Shown here: positions 47,640 through 59,084 of the stretch, one piece after another
Position numbering within the stretch: the stretch's first letter is position 1
How the letters are laid out: every line of letters begins with the position of its first letter
Notes under the pieces: generated by a model
What the model was told of the DNA's origin: nothing
Databases searched by the model: none
What the model saw: only the letters and a program-made list of their open reading frames with translations
Source: Mycobacterium asiaticum
GTDB taxonomy: Bacteria; Actinomycetota; Actinomycetes; Mycobacteriales; Mycobacteriaceae
NCBI RefSeq assembly: GCF_001673635.1
Contig: NZ_LZMH01000055.1
Coordinates: forward strand, 62,001 to 126,000
Length of the DNA: 64,000 nucleotides
Direction: 5' to 3'
Made by a program: the position numbers and the translations under genes

Positions 47640-48566
47640 TCAGGATACGTGCCGCCAGGCCGCCACCGCGTCCTCGACGGCGCCGGCCGCCACCGCGTCC
47701 AGCCAGTGCACCCGGTGGTCACGGCGAAACCAGGACCGTTGGCGTCGGACATAGCGGCGGGTGCCGATGAAGGTCTGTTCGCGCGCCTCGCGCAGCAGGT
47801 CCGTCGTCCCGCCGGCATCGAGGGCGGCGATCACCTGGGCATACCCGAGCGCCCGGGATGCGGTGACGCCGTCCCGCAGCCCCTGCTCGAGCAGCGCCCG
47901 AACCTCTCCGACCAGCCCGTCGGCGAACATCGTGTCGGTGCGCCGGGCCAATCGCTCGTCGAGACGCGTTGTCTCGCAATCCAATCCGACGATGACGGTG
48001 TCCCAGCGGGCGGTGCCGATGCGCGGCGCGGACGCGGCGAACGGCTGCCCGGTGAGCTCGATGACCTCCAGCGCCCGCACGGTGCGCCTGCCGTCAGTGG
48101 GCAGAATGGTGGCCGCTGCTGCCGGGTCCCGCAGCGCCAGCTCCGCATGCAACCTGCCCACCCCGACGTCGGCGAGGCGGCGCTCCCAGCGGGCCCGCAC
48201 GGTCGGGTCGGTGGCCGGGAACGACCAGTTGTCGAGCAGCGACTGGATGTAGAGCATCGACCCGCCGACGATCACCGGCGCCGCTCCCCGGGCCATGATG
48301 GCTTCGATGTCGGCCGCGGCCGCCTGCTGGTAGTGGGCGACGGTCGCGGTCTGCGTGACGTCGAGGACGTCGAGCTGGTGATGGGGGATGCCGCGGCGCT
48401 GGTCGGCGGGCAGTTTGGCGGTGCCAATGTCCATCCCGCGGTAGAGCTGCATGGCGTCGGCGTTGACGATTTCGACCGCGACCTCGCGGCGCACCGCCTC
48501 GGCGACGTCGAGGGCCAGTTGGGACTTGCCGGTACCCGTCGGACCGATGATCGCGAGCGGTCTCAC
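47640..48566 (-). CDS. miaA: tRNA dimethylallyltransferase
   Basis: 308 residues from the GTG at 48566. It transfers a dimethylallyl group to adenosine 37 of tRNAs reading UNN codons. Signatures are the P-loop [32 protein letters not shown], and [11 protein letters not shown]. The start overlaps the previous gene's stop as GTGA. With miaB in the same neighbourhood, both steps of i6A/ms2i6A modification are encoded here. Confidence 0.96.
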   Translation of the reverse strand: MRPLAIIGPTGTGKSQLALDVAEAVRREVAVEIVNADAMQLYRGMDIGTAKLPADQRRGIPHHQLDVLDVTQTATVAHYQQAAAADIEAIMARGAAPVIVGGSMLYIQSLLDNWSFPATDPTVRARWERRLADVGVGRLHAELALRDPAAAATILPTDGRRTVRALEVIELTGQPFAASAPRIGTARWDTVIVGLDCETTRLDERLARRTDTMFADGLVGEVRALLEQGLRDGVTASRALGYAQVIAALDAGGTTDLLREAREQTFIGTRRYVRRQRSWFRRDHRVHWLDAVAAGAVEDAVAAWRHVS

Positions 48567-49246
48567 GGCTGCCAAACGCCGGTGAAGTAGCCCACGCCGT
48601 AGGGTGCGCCGCGGTAGAGCTCCTTGGCCGAGCGCGGGCCGGGTTCGCTCAGGCCGGCCAGCACCCCGAACGCCACCCGGCCCAGCACCCGCGGGGGCAA
48701 CCGGACCAGTGTGTCGGTATCGCCGGTGGCCAGCGCGTCGTCGAGCAGCCGCTGGGCGTCGGCGCCGCTCGGGTCGTAGCCGCCGGGGGCCGCCGGTGTC
48801 AGCGTGTTGACGCCGTCGGCGACCACTAGGACGCCGATCGGTTCGGGCCGCTCGTCGATCTCGCCACGCAACCGACGGCCCCGGTCCCGCGCGTCGGTCG
48901 GTTCGATTTCATCGGCGTAGACCCGGACCTGCACGCTGGCGTCGGGCCGGACCTGCCCGCGCACCCAGGCGGCGATCAGCGCGCACAGCGGCATTTCGAC
49001 CTCAGCGCGGGACTGAGGTGCGAGCCGCACTGGCACGTCGACGCCGAATCCGGCGAAGCTGCCGGCGCTATCCGGCTTCAGTACGTTGTCCGCGCGGCCG
49101 ACGCCGATCGCGATCCAGCGGTCCGGCAACACGGCGGCCGCCGCGCCGACCGCCGCGGTCAGGTCGGACAGTTCACCGGCCGCGGCGCCGGATAGTTCGG
49201 GCACGAGCACCGGCGCGGAGGGAACGATGGCGATGGCGCTCAGCAC
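48563..49246 (-). CDS. Class III extradiol dioxygenase (LigB)-like protein
   Basis: 227 residues from a GTG. It resembles the LigB superfamily fold ([16 protein letters not shown] at the N-terminus, [13 protein letters not shown] in the middle), but the metal-binding His residues of true extradiol enzymes are not evident at the N-terminus, where Pro and Ala occupy that segment. It may be a non-catalytic or repurposed member. The gene is coupled to miaA by a 4-bp overlap. Confidence 0.8.
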   Translation of the reverse strand: MLSAIAIVPSAPVLVPELSGAAAGELSDLTAAVGAAAAVLPDRWIAIGVGRADNVLKPDSAGSFAGFGVDVPVRLAPQSRAEVEMPLCALIAAWVRGQVRPDASVQVRVYADEIEPTDARDRGRRLRGEIDERPEPIGVLVVADGVNTLTPAAPGGYDPSGADAQRLLDDALATGDTDTLVRLPPRVLGRVAFGVLAGLSEPGPRSAKELYRGAPYGVGYFTGVWQP

Positions 49247-49272
49247 GCCACCAAACTAACGCCGCGGCCGCG

Positions 49273-50238
49273 TCAGGCGGAGGTGGAGCCCCAGGCCGGG
49301 CCTTCGGCGGCGGATACCGGGGCGGCGTCGGCGTCCTCCTCGGCCAGCTGGTCCGGACGGTCGCCACCGGATTCGGCCACGATGGTGGCAGCCTCGCCGC
49401 GGGCCAGTCCGACGGTCGCGATGATCACCACGGCGACGGCGGCGATCAGCAGGATCCACTCGGGTCCGTCGCACACCAGCGTCTCGCCCAGCACCGTGAT
49501 GCCCAGGATCGTGGCCACCGTCGGCTTGGCCACCGTCATGGTCGGCAGTGACGCCGTCAGTGCGCCCGCACGGAACGCCGACTGTTGGAAGATCATCCCG
49601 CACAGCATCATGATCAGCCAGGGAATGAACTCCGGCGCCGTCACGGCGGCGCCCAGGCCCTGCAGGTGCAGCACGTCGACGACGCCCTTGGTGAGCACCG
49701 CGAACAACGCCAGCGAGGAGCCTGCGGTCAGCGCGAGCAGGACGGCGGCCGCGGGGCGCCCGTGCAGCACCTTGGCCGCGATCACGCACGACACCAGCAG
49801 CGGGCCCATCACCGCGGCCACGATGATCCAGGTGCTTAGCGGCGCCCGGTCGTGACCGGCCGTCGGGTCACCGACGATGATGACCACGGCCAGGGAGGCC
49901 GCCAGCGTGAGGGCCCACAGCCACTCCGAGCGGGTGGTCTTGTGATGGGTCAGACGCGAATAGATGGGCAACGCGAACAACAACGCCGTCACTTGCAGCG
50001 CGGTCACCAACATGACGGACGCCCAGACCAGCGCCACCGCCTGCAGGCTGTAGTTGAGGATCGCGCACAGGCCGCCCAGCCACCACCGGGTGTCCCGCAG
50101 GGACATACCGAACAGCTTGAGGTGGCCGACATGCTGGTCGGTGATCTCGTGTGCCGAGCGCTGCCGGATCACATCGCCGGTCGCCGACGCGAGCGCCGCA
50201 AACAGCGCGATTATTCCGGCGATACCAACCATCGACAT
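49273..50238 (-). CDS. DMT-family (EamA-like) membrane transporter
   Basis: 321 residues with about ten hydrophobic helices and a short acidic C-terminal tail (EEDADAAPVSAAEG). The layout of two five-helix halves and motifs such as ASVMLVTALQVTALLFALPIY and LPTMTVAKPTVATILGITVLGE fit the drug/metabolite transporter superfamily. Substrate unknown. It is followed 26 bp later by the LigB-like gene on the same strand. Confidence 0.88.
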   Translation of the reverse strand: MSMVGIAGIIALFAALASATGDVIRQRSAHEITDQHVGHLKLFGMSLRDTRWWLGGLCAILNYSLQAVALVWASVMLVTALQVTALLFALPIYSRLTHHKTTRSEWLWALTLAASLAVVIIVGDPTAGHDRAPLSTWIIVAAVMGPLLVSCVIAAKVLHGRPAAAVLLALTAGSSLALFAVLTKGVVDVLHLQGLGAAVTAPEFIPWLIMMLCGMIFQQSAFRAGALTASLPTMTVAKPTVATILGITVLGETLVCDGPEWILLIAAVAVVIIATVGLARGEAATIVAESGGDRPDQLAEEDADAAPVSAAEGPAWGSTSA

Positions 50239-50700
50239 GGGCGACCCTCAATTCCCGACTTCGCTACCAGCATTCCCCCGGCCGTTCGCTGGTAGTTCAA
50301 CGAATACTCTATGGCTCTATATAGGCTCTGGACAGTGATTTAGCCTCTCGTCGCATCCCTACACTCGCCCATCGACCTAAGCGGCGCCCAGAGCCAGCTA
50401 TGTGGCACCTGTGAAATCCGGTTCGATGTGGCGGCCCAGGCCACCGACGTCCTTTGGTAACGGTACCCGCGCTCGCGGGGTCGCTATCGTGCGCAACCCA
50501 ACGGGAATGGTTTCGTTACCGCGTTTCGAAGGCATCGGCGAAAGGTGGCAGCGGAGGACTGCACGAACTGCTTCAATATCTGTGGAACCGGTCGGGGACC
50601 TGACTACGGGCTCAGGCAACACCAGAATTACCGACCGGACAGGTGCCGCTTCGCGCGGCAGCTGCGCGGGAAGTGGACCGCGCGACCGGCTAAAGGGTAG
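50239..50700. other. 462-bp gap before the DUF349 gene, no confident gene
   Basis: Divergent promoter region between the DMT transporter and the DUF349 gene, with AT-richer patches near 50290–50345. A 100-codon open frame runs 50402–50704 and its stop overlaps the next GTG, but its Arg/Ser/Thr/Gly-rich translation shows no domain and its codon pattern is unlike the neighbours, so I do not call it. Confidence 0.6.
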
Positions 50701-52068
50701 GTGACGAGCACGATGACGGGTGGCGACGACTTCGCAGGTCCGACGGCTGAACCAGTGTCGAGACCGGTTCCCGGGCCGCGACCGGGACCACGACCCGGTC
50801 CCCGGCCGACGCCGCGGCCCGGCGCTTCGGTGACTCACCCAGTGCCCGGTCCCCCGCGCAACGATCCGCACCGCTTCGGCCGGGTCGACGACGACGGCAC
50901 CGTGTGGCTGATCAGCTCGTCCGGCGAGCGCGTCATCGGGTCTTGGCAGGCCGGTGACCCCGAAGCCGCATTCGCGCACTTCGGCCGGCGCTTCGAGGAC
51001 CTGAGCACCGAGGTCGCCCTGATGGAGGAGCGGCTGGTGTCGGGGACCGGGGATCCCCGCAAGATCCGGGCGAACGCCGCCGCGCTGGCCGAGACGCTGC
51101 CCACGGCGGCGGTGCTGGGCGATGTCGACGCGATCGGCAACCGGCTCGCCGACATCCAGGCGCGCATCGACGTCTACGTCGTCGCGAACCGCTCCCGCCG
51201 CGAAGAGCACCGGGCCGCGCAGACCGCCCGGAAGGAAGCGCTGGCCGTCGAGGCCGAGGACCTGGCCGCGAACTCGACGCAATGGAAGATCGCCGGCGAC
51301 CGGCTGCGGGCGATCCTCGACGAGTGGAAGACGATCACCGGGCTGGACCGCAAGGTCGACGACGCGTTGTGGAAGCGCTATTCGGCGGCGCGGGAGACCT
51401 TCAACCGGCGCCGCGGGTCGCATTTCGCCGAATTGGACCGGGAGCGGTCGGGAGTTCGCCAGGCCAAGGAACGGCTGTGTGAGCGGGCCGAGGCGCTGTC
51501 CGACTCGACGGACTGGGCCGCCACCAGCGCGGAATTCCGCCGGCTGCTCACCGAATGGAAGGCGGCCGGACGCGCCAGCAAGGACGTCGACGACGCGTTG
51601 TGGCGCCGCTTCAAGGCCGCGCAGGACTTGTTCTTCACAGCCCGCAACGCCGCCACCGCGGAGATGGACGCCGAGCTGCGCGCCAACGCGGCGGCCAAGG
51701 AGGCGTTGCTGTCCGAGGCGGAGAAGCTGGACACCAGCAATCACGACGCCGCCCGGGCGGCGCTGCGTGCGATCGCCGACCGGTGGGATGCCATCGGCAA
51801 GGTGCCGCGGGAGCGGTCCGCCGACCTGGAGCGGCGACTGCGTGCGGTCGAGAAGAGGGTGCACGACGCCGGCGAGTCGGACTGGGCGGATCCGCAGGCG
51901 CAGGCCCGCGCCGAGCAGTTCCGCGCCCGCGCCGAGCAGTTCGAACAGCAGGCCGCGAAGGCCGCCGCGGCCGGCAAGACCAAGGAAGCCGACGAAGCCA
52001 GGGCCAACGCCGAGCAGTGGCGTCAGTGGGCCGACGCCGCCGCTCAGGCTTTGACCCGCCGCTCCTAG
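50701..52068 (+). CDS. DUF349 family coiled-coil protein
   Basis: 455 residues from the GTG at 50701; an ATG at 50713 is possible. A Pro/Arg-rich N-terminus with [13 protein letters not shown] repeats is followed by [15 protein letters not shown], then at least three DUF349 repeats (for example [20 protein letters not shown] and [20 protein letters not shown]), each a charged alpha-helical unit. The C-terminus is an Ala/Glu-rich coiled coil. Cytosolic, function unknown, possibly nucleic-acid-binding. The 3' end overlaps the convergent membrane-protein gene by 4 bp. Confidence 0.88.
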   Translation: MTSTMTGGDDFAGPTAEPVSRPVPGPRPGPRPGPRPTPRPGASVTHPVPGPPRNDPHRFGRVDDDGTVWLISSSGERVIGSWQAGDPEAAFAHFGRRFEDLSTEVALMEERLVSGTGDPRKIRANAAALAETLPTAAVLGDVDAIGNRLADIQARIDVYVVANRSRREEHRAAQTARKEALAVEAEDLAANSTQWKIAGDRLRAILDEWKTITGLDRKVDDALWKRYSAARETFNRRRGSHFAELDRERSGVRQAKERLCERAEALSDSTDWAATSAEFRRLLTEWKAAGRASKDVDDALWRRFKAAQDLFFTARNAATAEMDAELRANAAAKEALLSEAEKLDTSNHDAARAALRAIADRWDAIGKVPRERSADLERRLRAVEKRVHDAGESDWADPQAQARAEQFRARAEQFEQQAAKAAAAGKTKEADEARANAEQWRQWADAAAQALTRRS

Positions 52069-52685
52069 CGGACGGGTGGCGTTTCGCCGCCGCCCGGCTC
52101 GTCGGGTGTGTCGTCGGGCAGGTTGTCCAGCAGGGTCCTGGCCTGGTCCCGGGCGACGACGCGACGGCGCTCCTCCTCAGCGGCGAGCTGCACGATGGTG
52201 CGCTGCCACACCACCCGCGCCCAGTGGAACGTCAGCAGGATGACGGTGATCCAGGTGACGATCAGGCCGACACCCGGCCCGGGATGCCCCGCCGGCGCCG
52301 TCTGACGCGACCACACCGCCAGCATCCCGGTGCCGCTGGCCAACATGCAGCCGGCCAACGCCACCCAGGCCACCGCCCAGCGCCGGGTCAGTAGCGCCAG
52401 GATCGAGAAGCCGACGCCGAACACCAGCGTCAGCCAGGCGAAGACCCGCGACGGCAGCGCCACCCCGGCCGCGTCGGCGCCCTGGCCGGCGAACAGCACG
52501 TCCCACCCCCGCACGCTGCCGGTGTGCGGCAGGATGAACGCACCGAGCAGCACGAATACCAGCACCGCGACCACCAGTGCCCGGGCGCCGGGCTCGATCT
52601 CACGCGCGACGCGGCGTTCGGCCGCCTCGATCTCTGACCGGTAGGCGTCGAAATCCCCCACGTCTACTTCTCCAATCCCACCCAT
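52065..52685 (-). CDS. Conserved four-helix membrane protein
   Basis: 206 residues. A short N-terminal cytoplasmic helix ([20 protein letters not shown]), then about four membrane helices (for example [18 protein letters not shown] and [18 protein letters not shown]), and a charged, acidic C-terminal tail ([15 protein letters not shown]). Conserved next to miaB in mycobacteria; no function known. The start codon directly abuts the miaB stop. Confidence 0.85.
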   Translation of the reverse strand: MGGIGEVDVGDFDAYRSEIEAAERRVAREIEPGARALVVAVLVFVLLGAFILPHTGSVRGWDVLFAGQGADAAGVALPSRVFAWLTLVFGVGFSILALLTRRWAVAWVALAGCMLASGTGMLAVWSRQTAPAGHPGPGVGLIVTWITVILLTFHWARVVWQRTIVQLAAEEERRRVVARDQARTLLDNLPDDTPDEPGGGETPPVR

Positions 52686-54230
52686 CTATTGCGCTGCTCC
52701 GGTCGATGCGCCGCATCCGGCCGGCTCGGCCGGTGCAGCGGGCCGCCCGACGCCCGGCATGCCGAGGCCGACACCGCTCAGGCGCCGGCCCGCCGCGTGG
52801 GCGTCCCCGGCGCGGGTGCGGCGATGGCCGATGATGCCCGCGTCGGCGATCAGGTGGTGCGGCGCGGCCTCGGTGATCTGGGCGGTGACGATGTCGCCGG
52901 GACGTATTTCCTGGTCACCGGCGGTGAAGTGGACCAACCGGCCGTCGCGGGCCCGCCCGGTCATCCGCGCGGTGCGGGTGTCCTTGCGGCCTTCCCCGCT
53001 GGCGACGAGCAGTTCGACGGTCTGACCGAGGAGCGCGCGGTTGTGCTCGAGCGAGATCCGCTCCTGCAGCTCGATCAGTCGCTCGTAGCGTTCCTGGACG
53101 ACGGCCTTGGGCAGCTGGTCAGGGAGGTCGGCGGCGGGGGTGCCGGGACGCTGGGAGTACTGGAAGGTGAACGCGGCCGCAAAGCGTGCCTGCTCAACCA
53201 CGTCGAGGGTGGCCGCGAAGTCCTCCTCGGTCTCGCCAGGGAAGCCCACGATCAGGTCGGTGGTGATCGCGGCGTGTGGCATGGCCGCCCGGACCCGTTC
53301 GATGATGCCCAGGTAGCGCTCGGCACGGTAGGAGCGGCGCATCGCCCGCAGAATCCGGTCGGACCCGGACTGCAGCGGCATGTGCAGTGCGGGGCAGACG
53401 TTGGGTGTCTCGGCCATCGCCTCGATGACGTCGTCGGTGAATTCGGCCGGGTGCGGCGAGGTGAAACGGACTCGCTCCAGCCCTTCGATGCCGCCGCAGG
53501 CGCGCAGCAACTCGGCGAAGGCGCCGCGGTGGCGCGGTATCGCCGGGTCCGCGAAGGAGACGCCGTAGGCGTTGACGTTCTGGCCCAGCAGGGTTATCTC
53601 CAGCACGCCGGATTCCACCAGCGACCGCACCTCGGCCAGCACGTCGTCCGGGCTGCGGTCCACTTCCTTGCCCCGCAGCGACGGGACGATGCAGAACGTG
53701 CAACTGTTGTTACAGCCCACGGAGATGGAAACCCAAGCCGCATAAGCGGATTCGCGTGCGCTGGGCAGCGACGAGGGGAACTCCTGCAGCGCCTCGGCGA
53801 TCTCGACCTGTGCCTCGTTGTTGTGCCGGGCGCGTTCGAGCAACGTGGGCAGCGACCCGATGTTGTGGGTGCCGAACACCACGTCGACCCAAGGCGCCTT
53901 GCGCAGCACGGTGTCGCGGTCCTTCTGCGCCAGGCAGCCGCCGACCGCGATCTGCATGTCGGGATTGCTGCGTTTGCGCGGCGCCAGGTGGCTGAGGTTG
54001 CCGTACAGCTTGTTGTCGGCGTTCTCCCGCACGGCACAGGTGTTGAAGACGACGATGTCAGCGTCGGCTCCGTCGCTGGCGCGCTGGTAGCCAGCAGCTT
54101 CGAGCAGCCCGGCCAGCCGTTCTGAGTCGTGCACGTTCATCTGGCAGCCGTAGGTGCGGACTTGATAGGTACGCGCCGAGATCGCGGTCGGGGAATCCCC
54201 CGGTACGTCTCGTGCCACCGTCGAAGTCAC
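52686..54230 (-). CDS. miaB: tRNA-2-methylthio-N6-dimethylallyladenosine synthase
   Basis: 514 residues from the GTG at 54230. A radical-SAM methylthiotransferase: N-terminal cluster cysteines in [28 protein letters not shown] and [10 protein letters not shown]; radical-SAM motif [15 protein letters not shown]; and a C-terminal TRAM domain. It adds ms2 to i6A37 after MiaA. The last ~35 residues are a variable Ala/Gly/Pro-rich tail. Confidence 0.95.
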   Translation of the reverse strand: MTSTVARDVPGDSPTAISARTYQVRTYGCQMNVHDSERLAGLLEAAGYQRASDGADADIVVFNTCAVRENADNKLYGNLSHLAPRKRSNPDMQIAVGGCLAQKDRDTVLRKAPWVDVVFGTHNIGSLPTLLERARHNNEAQVEIAEALQEFPSSLPSARESAYAAWVSISVGCNNSCTFCIVPSLRGKEVDRSPDDVLAEVRSLVESGVLEITLLGQNVNAYGVSFADPAIPRHRGAFAELLRACGGIEGLERVRFTSPHPAEFTDDVIEAMAETPNVCPALHMPLQSGSDRILRAMRRSYRAERYLGIIERVRAAMPHAAITTDLIVGFPGETEEDFAATLDVVEQARFAAAFTFQYSQRPGTPAADLPDQLPKAVVQERYERLIELQERISLEHNRALLGQTVELLVASGEGRKDTRTARMTGRARDGRLVHFTAGDQEIRPGDIVTAQITEAAPHHLIADAGIIGHRRTRAGDAHAAGRRLSGVGLGMPGVGRPAAPAEPAGCGASTGAAQ

Positions 54231-54283
54231 CCGGACATGGTACGGCGAGCCGGGCCTGGCCGATGAACCCGCAGGCCCTGGGG

Positions 54284-54360
54284 GATCGCGAGCGCGGCGA
54301 AGCCGGGCGACGGACCGCCCTGTCAAGCCGCCCGGCGATCGGGAGCGCGGCGAAGCCGGC
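54284..54360. repeat. Two 24-bp direct repeats spaced 53 bp apart between miaB and the GGDEF gene
   Basis: GATCGCGAGCGCGGCGAAGC (then CGGG) at 54284–54307 and GATCGGGAGCGCGGCGAAGC (then CGGC) at 54337–54360 differ at two or three bases. The 53-bp period is in the size range of mycobacterial interspersed repeats. The 133-bp gap otherwise shows no gene. Confidence 0.7.
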
Positions 54361-54363
54361 GGG

Positions 54364-55326
54364 TTAAGCGGCTCCAGTGGCGCGCTTGACGTCGTACATT
54401 TTCCTGTCGGCGGCCCGAAGCGGGTCGGGCTCCCCCGCGGCGATCCCAGCGCTGAAGCCGACCTGCCCGCCTACCTCGGTCCAGCGCTGACGCAACCGGG
54501 TCACGACCTGCTCCGCGGCGCTGTGATCGGCGCCGACCAGCATCAGCAGGAACTCGTCACCTCCGATCCTGAAGACGACGTCGTCCTGTCGCACCGACCA
54601 GCGCAGCGCGTCGGCGAAGGTGACGAGGAGTTCGTCACCGGCAGCGTGCCCGTGTGTGTCGTTGTAGTGCTTGAAGTTGTCGAGGTCGATCAGCACGATC
54701 GCCGCCTCGCCCGTGTGCAACGACAGCTGGTGGCCGAGCGTGCTGCGGTCGAGCAGCTGGGTGAGGGCATCGGTCTGTGCCATCTGATGCGCCAGCTCCG
54801 TCTGCCGCGCCAGCTGGGCGATCAGCCAGGCCGGGACCTCGGCCACGATCACCCACATGAGTGCGGCGGTCAACACGGTCGGCGGCACCCCGCCGGGATG
54901 GGGGCCGGCGCCCACGATGAACGCGACGACACCGAGCGGCGCGACGGCCAGCGAGCGCCAGCGCGGACACGTCAGCCCGATGTAGACGAACGTGATCGTG
55001 ATCGTGCCCGGCAGTTGCCGAGTGGCGCCCGATTCGACGGACCCGACCAGGATCGTGAGGACGAGCGAGGCGATCGGCCAGCCCAAGAGCAGGACACGCT
55101 TGCTCTGCCAGCCGATCGTCCGGCCGACCACCGCGACAGCGCCGGCCAAAAGCGTTGCCCCGCCGAGAATCCAGTACAACCGGGGGTCGACGCCGCCGCC
55201 GGCGACGGATGCGGCGTGCGCGCCGGCGGTGCCGTAGAGCACGACCAGGATGAGCAACCCGATCAGTCCGATCGCATGCCAACGACCTGTCGACGGCTGA
55301 GGATCGATGGGCCGGGCCACGAGCAC
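54364..55326 (-). CDS. Membrane-bound diguanylate cyclase (GGDEF)
   Basis: 320 residues. Six or so membrane helices (residues about 17–165) are followed by a GGDEF domain: [35 protein letters not shown], an intact [10 protein letters not shown] active site, and a c-di-GMP inhibitory I-site RQDD five residues before GGDEF. It should make cyclic di-GMP under product control. M. tuberculosis has, to my knowledge, no such gene here, so this is a lineage-specific insertion between miaB and recX. GTG start at 55326. Confidence 0.92.
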   Translation of the reverse strand: MLVARPIDPQPSTGRWHAIGLIGLLILVVLYGTAGAHAASVAGGGVDPRLYWILGGATLLAGAVAVVGRTIGWQSKRVLLLGWPIASLVLTILVGSVESGATRQLPGTITITFVYIGLTCPRWRSLAVAPLGVVAFIVGAGPHPGGVPPTVLTAALMWVIVAEVPAWLIAQLARQTELAHQMAQTDALTQLLDRSTLGHQLSLHTGEAAIVLIDLDNFKHYNDTHGHAAGDELLVTFADALRWSVRQDDVVFRIGGDEFLLMLVGADHSAAEQVVTRLRQRWTEVGGQVGFSAGIAAGEPDPLRAADRKMYDVKRATGAA

Positions 55327-55825
55327 AGGATAAAACTAGACCCGCCTGCGCTCCCGCTCTGCGGCCAACTCGGCGAAGACCACCTCGCATGCCACGTTCT
55401 GGCTGTAGCCGCGGCGGGCCAGCATCCCGATCAACCGCCGACTCACCTTGGTGTCGTCGTCGCCCAGCACCTCCCGCCGCAACTTGGCCCGCACCAGCTG
55501 CTCGGCCCGCGCCCGCTCGGCGCCGCCGTCGATGTCGGCGAGCACCGCGGTGATCACCTCGTCGTCCACACCCTTGGTGTGCAACTCGGCGGCCAGTGCG
55601 CGCCTGCTCTTTCCGTTGTTCGCCCGCCGGGACTGCACCCACTGCTCGGCGAAGTCGGTGTCGTCGACCAGCCCCACGGCGGCCAGCCGGTCGAGCACCC
55701 GGTTGCTGACGTCGTCGGGGTAGCCCCGCTTGGCCAGCTGCCCGGCCAACTCGGCCCTGGTGCGCGCTCGCGCGGTGAGCAGGCGCAGGCATAGCGCCCG
55801 CGCCTGCTCGTCGCGACGCTTGGAC

Positions 55826-57958
<2,133 letters not shown>

Positions 57959-58010
57959 GATGCCTCTCCTGTAGTCGGTGTTCGGTGACCGGTGTTGGTC
58001 GGTTGGCCGT

Positions 58011-58034
58011 GACACTAGGCGCGGGGTCTGACAA
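58011..58034 (-). promoter_or_regulatory. recA damage-inducible promoter of the RecA-NDp (PafBC) type
   Basis: On the minus strand the sequence is TTGTCA, an 11-base spacer ending in CC, then TAGTGTC: 24 bp in total, 53 bp upstream of recA. It keeps the TTGTCR and TAGTGTC blocks of the mycobacterial RecA-NDp consensus, a LexA-independent damage promoter activated by PafBC. The middle part does not match. Confidence 0.7.
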
Positions 58035-58064
58035 GGCGAGGTCGCCGAATGATCACCACATTAG

Positions 58065-58080
58065 CCGAACACTTGTTCGA
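58065..58080. promoter_or_regulatory. SOS box (LexA operator) shared by recA and the FhuF-like gene
   Basis: CCGAACACTTGTTCGA contains the perfect core CGAAC-N4-GTTCG. It lies 107 bp upstream of recA and 43 bp upstream of the divergent FhuF-like gene, so it probably controls the LexA-dependent recA promoter and may affect the other gene. Confidence 0.85.
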
Positions 58081-58122
58081 CTCAAGTTCGACACGCCGCG
58101 TATGGCAACATGTCCGGGCAAT

Positions 58123-58779
58123 ATGTCCGGGATTGACATCTCCACCGAGCTCGCCGAAGTGGCCTCCTACGGCGGCTTTTTCGCGCTGACCGTGGGCGGC
58201 GACCCGACCGGATGGCATCCGGTCGCCGCGTTCTACGCCGACGGGTTCGCCGACCTCGTCGATGCGACCGTCGCCCGCTACCACAGCACCGAACTGCGGG
58301 TCGGCGCCTCGCTGGTCCACCTCGGCCACGCCGCCCGGCTGTGGTCGCCGGTGCTTGCCTGCGTGCTGGCTCACGGCGTGCTCCCGGACCTCACCGGGCT
58401 GCAACGCGCCGACAACGACGCCCGGCTGCGGCTGCCCGAGCCCACCGGCGAACGCGTCGCACCCTCCCCCGAGCTGCTATATCGGGTCGTCGTGCGCGAG
58501 CACATGGAGCGGTTGGCCGCCGGCCTGCGGGTCGGACTGGCGCCCGGGCTGCTTTACGGCAACATCGCCTCCGCATTGGTGGGCACGTCGCGGATGCTGC
58601 TGGCGGCGCGGCCGGACCTGCGCGAATTGATCACCCGGCTCACTCGTGCGTTGCTCGACACCGGGCGGCTCGCCGGCGCCGGCATTGTCACCAGTCCCGA
58701 TCTCGGCTTCCGGCGCAACAGCTGCTGCCTCTTCTACCGCATTCCCGGCGGTGGAAAGTGCGGCGACTGCCCGCTCTAG
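58123..58779 (+). CDS. FhuF-like ferric-siderophore reductase with C-terminal 2Fe-2S site
   Basis: 218 residues from the ATG at 58123; an ATG at 58102 would add seven. The body has the helical FhuF pattern (YHSTELRVGASLVHLGHAAR, LYGNIASALVGTSRML), and the C-terminus NSCCLFYRIPGGGKCGDCPL carries Cys201, Cys202, Cys213 and Cys216 in the CC-x10-C-x2-C arrangement that binds a [2Fe-2S] cluster in FhuF. These proteins reduce ferric siderophores to release iron. I recall only a short Cys-rich gene at this place in M. tuberculosis. It shares the recA upstream region, so it may be damage-linked. Confidence 0.88.
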   Translation: MSGIDISTELAEVASYGGFFALTVGGDPTGWHPVAAFYADGFADLVDATVARYHSTELRVGASLVHLGHAARLWSPVLACVLAHGVLPDLTGLQRADNDARLRLPEPTGERVAPSPELLYRVVVREHMERLAAGLRVGLAPGLLYGNIASALVGTSRMLLAARPDLRELITRLTRALLDTGRLAGAGIVTSPDLGFRRNSCCLFYRIPGGGKCGDCPL

Positions 58780-58858
58780 CCCGTGCTGACTCTGCGCTGG
58801 CGGCTTCGTCTTCCCGCAAGACCACGCCCTCGGCGCAGAGCCAACGCCACCACGGCGG

Positions 58859-59065
58859 TCACCACTGCTCGCGCGGCACGTCGAAGTCGACGCACAGCGC
58901 CCGCCACACGTCGCGAGGCTCGACGCCGTCGTCGATCGCCTGGGCGGCGGTCCGGCCGTCGAAGCCCGTCAACACGTGATCGACCAGCACCGATGCGCCG
59001 TAGGCGGCGCCGAACCGCAACGTCACCCGCTCGTGGAACTCCGTCAGCCGCACGCACAGCAACAT
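58859..59065 (-). CDS. DUF3046 family small protein
   Basis: 68 residues from the ATG at 59065. The conserved sequence is RLTEFHERVTLRFGAAYGAS, then VLVDHVLTGFDGRTAAQAIDDGV and EPRDVWRALCVDF, DUF3046. An internal GTG at 59053 would give 64 residues. Unknown function; conserved beside recA in mycobacteria. Confidence 0.88.
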   Translation of the reverse strand: MLLCVRLTEFHERVTLRFGAAYGASVLVDHVLTGFDGRTAAQAIDDGVEPRDVWRALCVDFDVPREQW

Positions 59066-59084
59066 ACCCAGCGCGCCGCCCCGC

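Noticed and set aside
50402..50704. 100-codon open frame whose stop overlaps the DUF349 start
   Set aside because: The translation is Arg/Ser/Thr/Gly-rich without domains and shows no codon bias of the neighbours; treated as non-coding.
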